Below are positions 5,580 through 7,885 of a stretch of DNA of 7,885 nucleotides, one piece after another; within the stretch, counting starts at the first letter, position 1; every line of letters starts with the position of its first letter. Location: contig JBDTDR010000004.1 in NCBI GenBank assembly GCA_039922955.1, positions 1-7,885 on the forward strand, in the 5' to 3' direction. Both the position numbers and the translations under genes were made by a program. Under the pieces are notes generated by a model that was not told the origin of the DNA, did no database searches, and saw only the letters and a program-made list of their open reading frames with translations. The stretch is from Tumulicola sp039922955. GTDB lineage: Bacteria; Vulcanimicrobiota; Vulcanimicrobiia; Vulcanimicrobiales; Vulcanimicrobiaceae.

Positions 5580-7145
5580 ATGACCGGCACCTTCGAGCGC
5601 ATCGCGCCCTTCAAAAACGAAATCGTCAAGACTTTCGCGGATCCCGGCGACGCGGCCGCAATGCGGGCGGCGCTGGCTTCGGTGAAGCGGGAATTCGGAA
5701 AGCACTATCCGCTGGTCATCGACGGCAAGCCGATCGCGACCGAGAAGCAGATCCGGTCCCTCAACCCCGCCAATCCCGACGAGATCGTCGGCCTGACGAG
5801 TTCGGCATCCAAAGAGCAAGCCGCTGAGGCGGTCGAGGCGGCCGCGCGGGCCTTCGAGTCATGGAAGCGGGTGTTGCCGCAAGATCGCGTCGCACGCATT
5901 CTTAAAGCTGCGGCGCTGTTGCGCGCCCGGCGCTTCGAATACGACGCGCTGCTCGTGTACGAAGTCGGTAAGAGCTGGAGCGAGGCCGACGGCGACATCG
6001 CCGAGGCGATCGATTTTCTGGAGTTCTACGCGCGCGAGGCGTTGCGATACGCGCAACCGCACTCGGTCGTACCGCTCGAAGGCGAACGCAACGAGATGAT
6101 TTACATTCCGCTCGGCGTCGGCGCGGTTATTCCGCCCTGGAACTTCGCCGGTGCGATTATGGCCGGCATGACTGCCGCCGCGATCGTTACCGGGAACACC
6201 GTCGTCCTCAAGCCGTCGAGCGATTCGGCGATCGTGGCCGCGTGGTTCGTGGACCTCCTGCACGAGGCCGGCATCCCGCCCGGCGTCGTGAACTTCGTCC
6301 CCGGCTCGGGCAGCGTGATCGGCGATCTGATCGTGTCTCATCCGCTGATTCGTTTTATTTCATTCACGGGGTCCAAGGAAGTCGGCCTGCACATCAACGC
6401 GCTGGCCGCCACGCCGCAGCCGGGACAGCGGTGGATCAAACGCGTCGTCGCCGAGATGGGCGGGAAAGATTCGATCGTCGTCGCGGCCGACGCCGACGTC
6501 GCCGCCGCGGTCGAGGGCGTCGTGGTCTCGGCGTTCGGGTTTCAGGGGCAGAAGTGTTCGGCGTGTTCGCGCGCGATCGTGGTAGAAAAAATCTACGACG
6601 AATTCGTAGAAAAGCTTGCGGCGCGCGTCGCGAAGATCACGATTGGCGACCCGACGGATCCCAAAAACTACATGGGCCCCGTCGTGAACCAAGGCGCGCT
6701 CGACTCGATCCGCGCGTATATCGAGAAAGGCAAGAAGGAAGGGCGGCTGATCGCCGGCGGCAAGCGCGTCGGCGACGTCGGGTTTTTCCTCGAGCCGACG
6801 GTGATCGCGGACGTTTCTCCGGATGCGGCGATCTCGCAAGAAGAGATATTCGGTCCCGTGCTGGCGGTAATCAAGGCCAAAGACTTCGACGATGCGATGG
6901 CGATCGCCAATAATACGGAGTTTGGTTTGACCGGTTCGCTCTATACAAGCGACGAGAAAAAAATGCAGCGTGCGCGCGAAGATTTTTTCGTGGGCAACCT
7001 GTACTTCAACCGCAAGAGCACCGGGGCCATGGTCGGGGCGCATCCGTTTGGCGGTTTCAACATGTCGGGCACCGACAGCAAGGCTGGCGGTCCCGACTAC
7101 CTGCTGCTCTTCCTGCAGGCAAAATCCATCTCGCGCAAGATGTAG
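5580..7145 (+). CDS. rocA: L-glutamate gamma-semialdehyde (1-pyrroline-5-carboxylate) dehydrogenase
   Basis: This 521-aa NAD(P)-dependent aldehyde dehydrogenase fits the RocA/PruA family (about 515 aa), which oxidises glutamate semialdehyde to glutamate in proline and arginine breakdown. The N-terminal FERIAPFKNE and YPLVIDGK segments and the GFQGQKCSACSR block around the nucleophile are typical of P5C dehydrogenases rather than general aldehyde dehydrogenases. Catalytic C326, general base E292 (AEMGGKDS), N188 in PPWNF, cofactor-binding K211 (VLKPS) and the FTGSKEVG turn are all present, as is EEIFGPV (E421-E422). The C-terminus with HPFGGFNMSGTDSKAGGPDYLLLF is also characteristic. The start at 5580 gives the expected N-terminus although there is no normally spaced ribosome site. 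It is an unfused enzyme, and no proline dehydrogenase lies next to it. The alternative name is pruA; a related semialdehyde substrate cannot be excluded. Confidence 0.92.
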   Translation: MTGTFERIAPFKNEIVKTFADPGDAAAMRAALASVKREFGKHYPLVIDGKPIATEKQIRSLNPANPDEIVGLTSSASKEQAAEAVEAAARAFESWKRVLPQDRVARILKAAALLRARRFEYDALLVYEVGKSWSEADGDIAEAIDFLEFYAREALRYAQPHSVVPLEGERNEMIYIPLGVGAVIPPWNFAGAIMAGMTAAAIVTGNTVVLKPSSDSAIVAAWFVDLLHEAGIPPGVVNFVPGSGSVIGDLIVSHPLIRFISFTGSKEVGLHINALAATPQPGQRWIKRVVAEMGGKDSIVVAADADVAAAVEGVVVSAFGFQGQKCSACSRAIVVEKIYDEFVEKLAARVAKITIGDPTDPKNYMGPVVNQGALDSIRAYIEKGKKEGRLIAGGKRVGDVGFFLEPTVIADVSPDAAISQEEIFGPVLAVIKAKDFDDAMAIANNTEFGLTGSLYTSDEKKMQRAREDFFVGNLYFNRKSTGAMVGAHPFGGFNMSGTDSKAGGPDYLLLFLQAKSISRKM

Positions 7146-7150
7146 CGGCT

Positions 7151-7228
7151 GCCAGGCGAGCCCCTGGTCCCAAGCGGCCGTTTTTCCTCGGCCGAATGGC
7201 CGAACTCGTAGCCGGCAAGAGGCCGCTT
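7151..7228 (+). terminator. Nested inverted repeats after the P5C dehydrogenase gene
   Basis: Three elements follow the stop. CCAGG/CCTGG (7152-7156 with 7163-7167) forms a small hairpin. AAGCGGCC/GGCCGCTT (7172-7179 with 7221-7228) is an 8-bp outer stem that encloses TCGGCC-GAAT-GGCCGA (7188-7203), a perfect 6-bp stem with a tetraloop. A T5 run (7181-7185) lies inside the outer stem rather than after a hairpin, so this is not a canonical intrinsic terminator. A 3'-end or transcription-insulating role between the gene and the rRNA operon is likely from position. Confidence 0.45.
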
Positions 7229-7255
7229 AAATCGGTGGGCGAGTGAAACGATCGT

Positions 7256-7341
7256 GCGGTCCGATGCGTTGAAGGGAGAGACGGCCGCCCCGAGCCCGGG
7301 GGTCAGCGCGCCGGCGCTGCGGCCGACCTTCGTCGGACCGC
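7256..7341. repeat. Branched, nested inverted-repeat structure upstream of the rRNA promoter
   Basis: A 9-bp outer pairing, GCGGTCCGA with TCGGACCGC (7256-7264 with 7333-7341), encloses CGGCCGC with GCGGCCG (7282-7288 with 7319-7325). That in turn encloses two small hairpins: CCCCG-AGCC-CGGGG (7288-7301) and CAGCGC-GCCG-GCGCTG (7304-7319). One shared base at each inner junction means not all pairs form at once. It could be a folded RNA, a DNA cruciform or a terminator remnant. It ends directly before the A-rich stretch of the rRNA promoter. I recognise no RNA family. Confidence 0.4.
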
Positions 7342-7392
7342 GGAAAATACTTCGAAGCTTTCCTTGACACGCTTAGAGCCCGGCGATATGAT
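7342..7392 (+). promoter_or_regulatory. rRNA operon sigma70 promoter with A-rich upstream element
   Basis: TTGACA (7364-7369), a 17-bp spacer and TATGAT (7387-7392) form a near-consensus strong promoter. The expected transcription start is about 7399, giving a 16S leader of roughly 300 nt. The AAAATACTT stretch (7344-7352) sits where the alpha-subunit C-terminal domain reads a distal UP element. The discriminator just after the -10 (AGCCGTCG) is GC-rich, a property linked with growth-rate and ppGpp control of rRNA promoters. Confidence 0.88.
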
Positions 7393-7418
7393 AGCCGTCG
7401 TGACTCTAGCCGCCGGGC
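7378..7418. repeat. 8-bp inverted repeat centred on the rRNA transcription start
   Basis: GCCCGGCG (7378-7385) and CGCCGGGC (7411-7418) are perfect inverted copies separated by 25 bp. Their midpoint, 7398, coincides with the predicted start of transcription. The left arm lies in the promoter spacer and is not transcribed, so the pair cannot act as an RNA hairpin made from this promoter. Arm centres are 33 bp apart, about three helical turns, which would suit a protein bound on one DNA face. Confidence 0.4.
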
Positions 7419-7423
7419 GCAAA

Positions 7424-7445
7424 ACGCGGTCGATAAGATCCGCGT
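7424..7445 (+). promoter_or_regulatory. boxB-like hairpin in the rRNA leader
   Basis: ACGCGG (7424-7429) pairs perfectly with CCGCGT (7440-7445) around a 10-nt loop. It lies about 27 nt before boxA, matching the boxB-boxA order known from rRNA antitermination leaders. The assignment rests on position and pairing only. Confidence 0.45.
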
Positions 7446-7472
7446 GGGAGTGCCTCGGTTGGCTTTGGGTTC

Positions 7473-7485
7473 GCTCCTTGAAAAC
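7473..7485 (+). promoter_or_regulatory. boxA antitermination element
   Basis: GCTCCTTGAAAAC resembles the NusB/NusE-binding boxA of rRNA leaders (TGCTCTTTAACA in E. coli, TTCTTTGAAAAC-like in Bacillus). It lies about 75 nt after the predicted transcription start, as expected for loading the antitermination complex before 16S. Confidence 0.7.
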
Positions 7486-7521
7486 TGAACAGTGCAGCAG
7501 CGCATAAGTCTGTGGGTCTCC

Positions 7522-7556
7522 GACCTCTAAGACAAGGTCAAAACTGGCAATGTCTT
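7522..7556 (+). promoter_or_regulatory. Potential H-type pseudoknot in the rRNA leader
   Basis: Stem 1 is GACCT (7522-7526) with AGGTC (7535-7539). Its loop contains AAGACA (7529-7534), which pairs perfectly with TGTCTT (7551-7556) as stem 2. Connecting loops are 2 nt (7527-7528), 0 nt, and 11 nt (7540-7550, A-rich AAAACTGGCAA). This geometry suits a classical H-type pseudoknot with coaxial stems. No match to a known riboswitch is recognised. Confidence 0.4.
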
Positions 7557-7599
7557 TTGAGAATCGCGAGAACGTACAATTCTGGTTTCGACGTAGCTC

Positions 7600-7651
7600 A
7601 GCCTGACAAGGGTCGGGCTATGTCGCGGCGACTCGATGTCGCGGTCGAGTC
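7600..7651 (+). promoter_or_regulatory. Two consecutive strong hairpins in the pre-16S leader
   Basis: AGCCTGAC (7600-7607) pairs with GGTCGGGCT-side bases 7612-7619 to give 8 bp (one G-U) around AAGG. Next, GACTCGA (7630-7636) pairs perfectly with TCGAGTC (7645-7651) around an 8-nt loop. The sequence ATGTCGCGG occurs at 7620-7628 and again at 7636-7644, a 16-nt period. Likely roles are pre-rRNA folding or processing. Confidence 0.5.
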
Positions 7652-7673
7652 TGAAAACACTACGCGAATTTTA

Positions 7674-7701
7674 GAGCCACTTTCAAGGCTCCATAGAGTT
7701 T

Positions 7702-7710
<9 letters not shown>
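7674..7710 (+). promoter_or_regulatory. Alternative hairpins overlapping the mature 16S 5' end
   Basis: GAGCC (7674-7678) can pair with GGCTC (7687-7691). Alternatively CTCCATA (7689-7695) pairs perfectly with TATGGAG (7704-7710), whose bases lie in mature 16S (about E. coli positions 3-9). The two stems share 7689-7691 and exclude each other. This suggests a leader-guided folding switch at the 16S 5' end. Confidence 0.45.

Positions 7711-7885
<175 letters not shown>

Noticed and set aside
7151..7185. An intrinsic terminator using the T5 run at 7181-7185
   Set aside because: The nearest simple stem (CCAGG/CCTGG) ends 13 nt before the T-run, so it does not form the required stem-plus-U-tract unit.
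7591..7651. A tRNA suggested by GTAGCTCAGC, which resembles a D-arm
   Set aside because: No acceptor stem, anticodon arm or T-arm can be laid out; the same bases form a strong 8-bp hairpin instead, and the segment lies inside the rRNA leader.

Overview
The window is GC-rich bacterial chromosome that reads as mostly housekeeping sequence. The best guess for the host is a diderm lineage such as Candidatus Eremiobacterota (WPS-2/Vulcanimicrobiota). This rests on a stalk-domain protein ending in an outer-membrane-type beta-barrel, a zinc-type (C+) ribosomal protein S4, and a 16S 5' end with a very short V1 helix. The phylum is an inference from memory of these families, not a database result.

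Layout on the + strand. Bases 1-1197 hold the 3' part of a copper-amine-oxidase-like stalk domain protein, followed by a 12-bp hairpin. A candidate promoter and a leader of about 170 nt lead into rpsK-rpsD-rpoA-rplQ (1450-3900). This is the distal part of the universal alpha operon, encoding S11, S4, the RNA polymerase alpha subunit and L17. The usual rpsM, rpmJ and infA are not upstream.

On the - strand, 5493 to 3911 carries lhgO (L-2-hydroxyglutarate oxidase) and a 113-aa membrane protein whose GTG start overlaps the lhgO stop (GTGA). These converge on rplQ with only 10 bp between stops. Divergent from lhgO, at 5580-7145, is a 1-pyrroline-5-carboxylate (P5C) dehydrogenase. Its start lies about where transcription from a candidate -10 would begin, next to a 14-bp palindrome. 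LhgO makes 2-oxoglutarate and the dehydrogenase makes glutamate, so the pair may share a C5-dicarboxylate or amino-acid catabolic role. No proline dehydrogenase is in view.

Bases 7146-7701 hold no protein gene. They contain the rRNA operon control region: GC-rich branched inverted repeats, a near-consensus sigma70 promoter (TTGACA-N17-TATGAT), and an inverted repeat centred on the predicted transcription start. Downstream are a boxB-like hairpin plus boxA, a potential H-type pseudoknot, several perfect hairpins, and a leader segment complementary to the first bases of 16S. The 16S gene starts near 7702 and runs off the window.

I found no mobile element, CRISPR array, tRNA or defence system. 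The most interesting non-routine material is the folded rrn leader and the regulatory DNA around the two promoters near 5568 and 7390.
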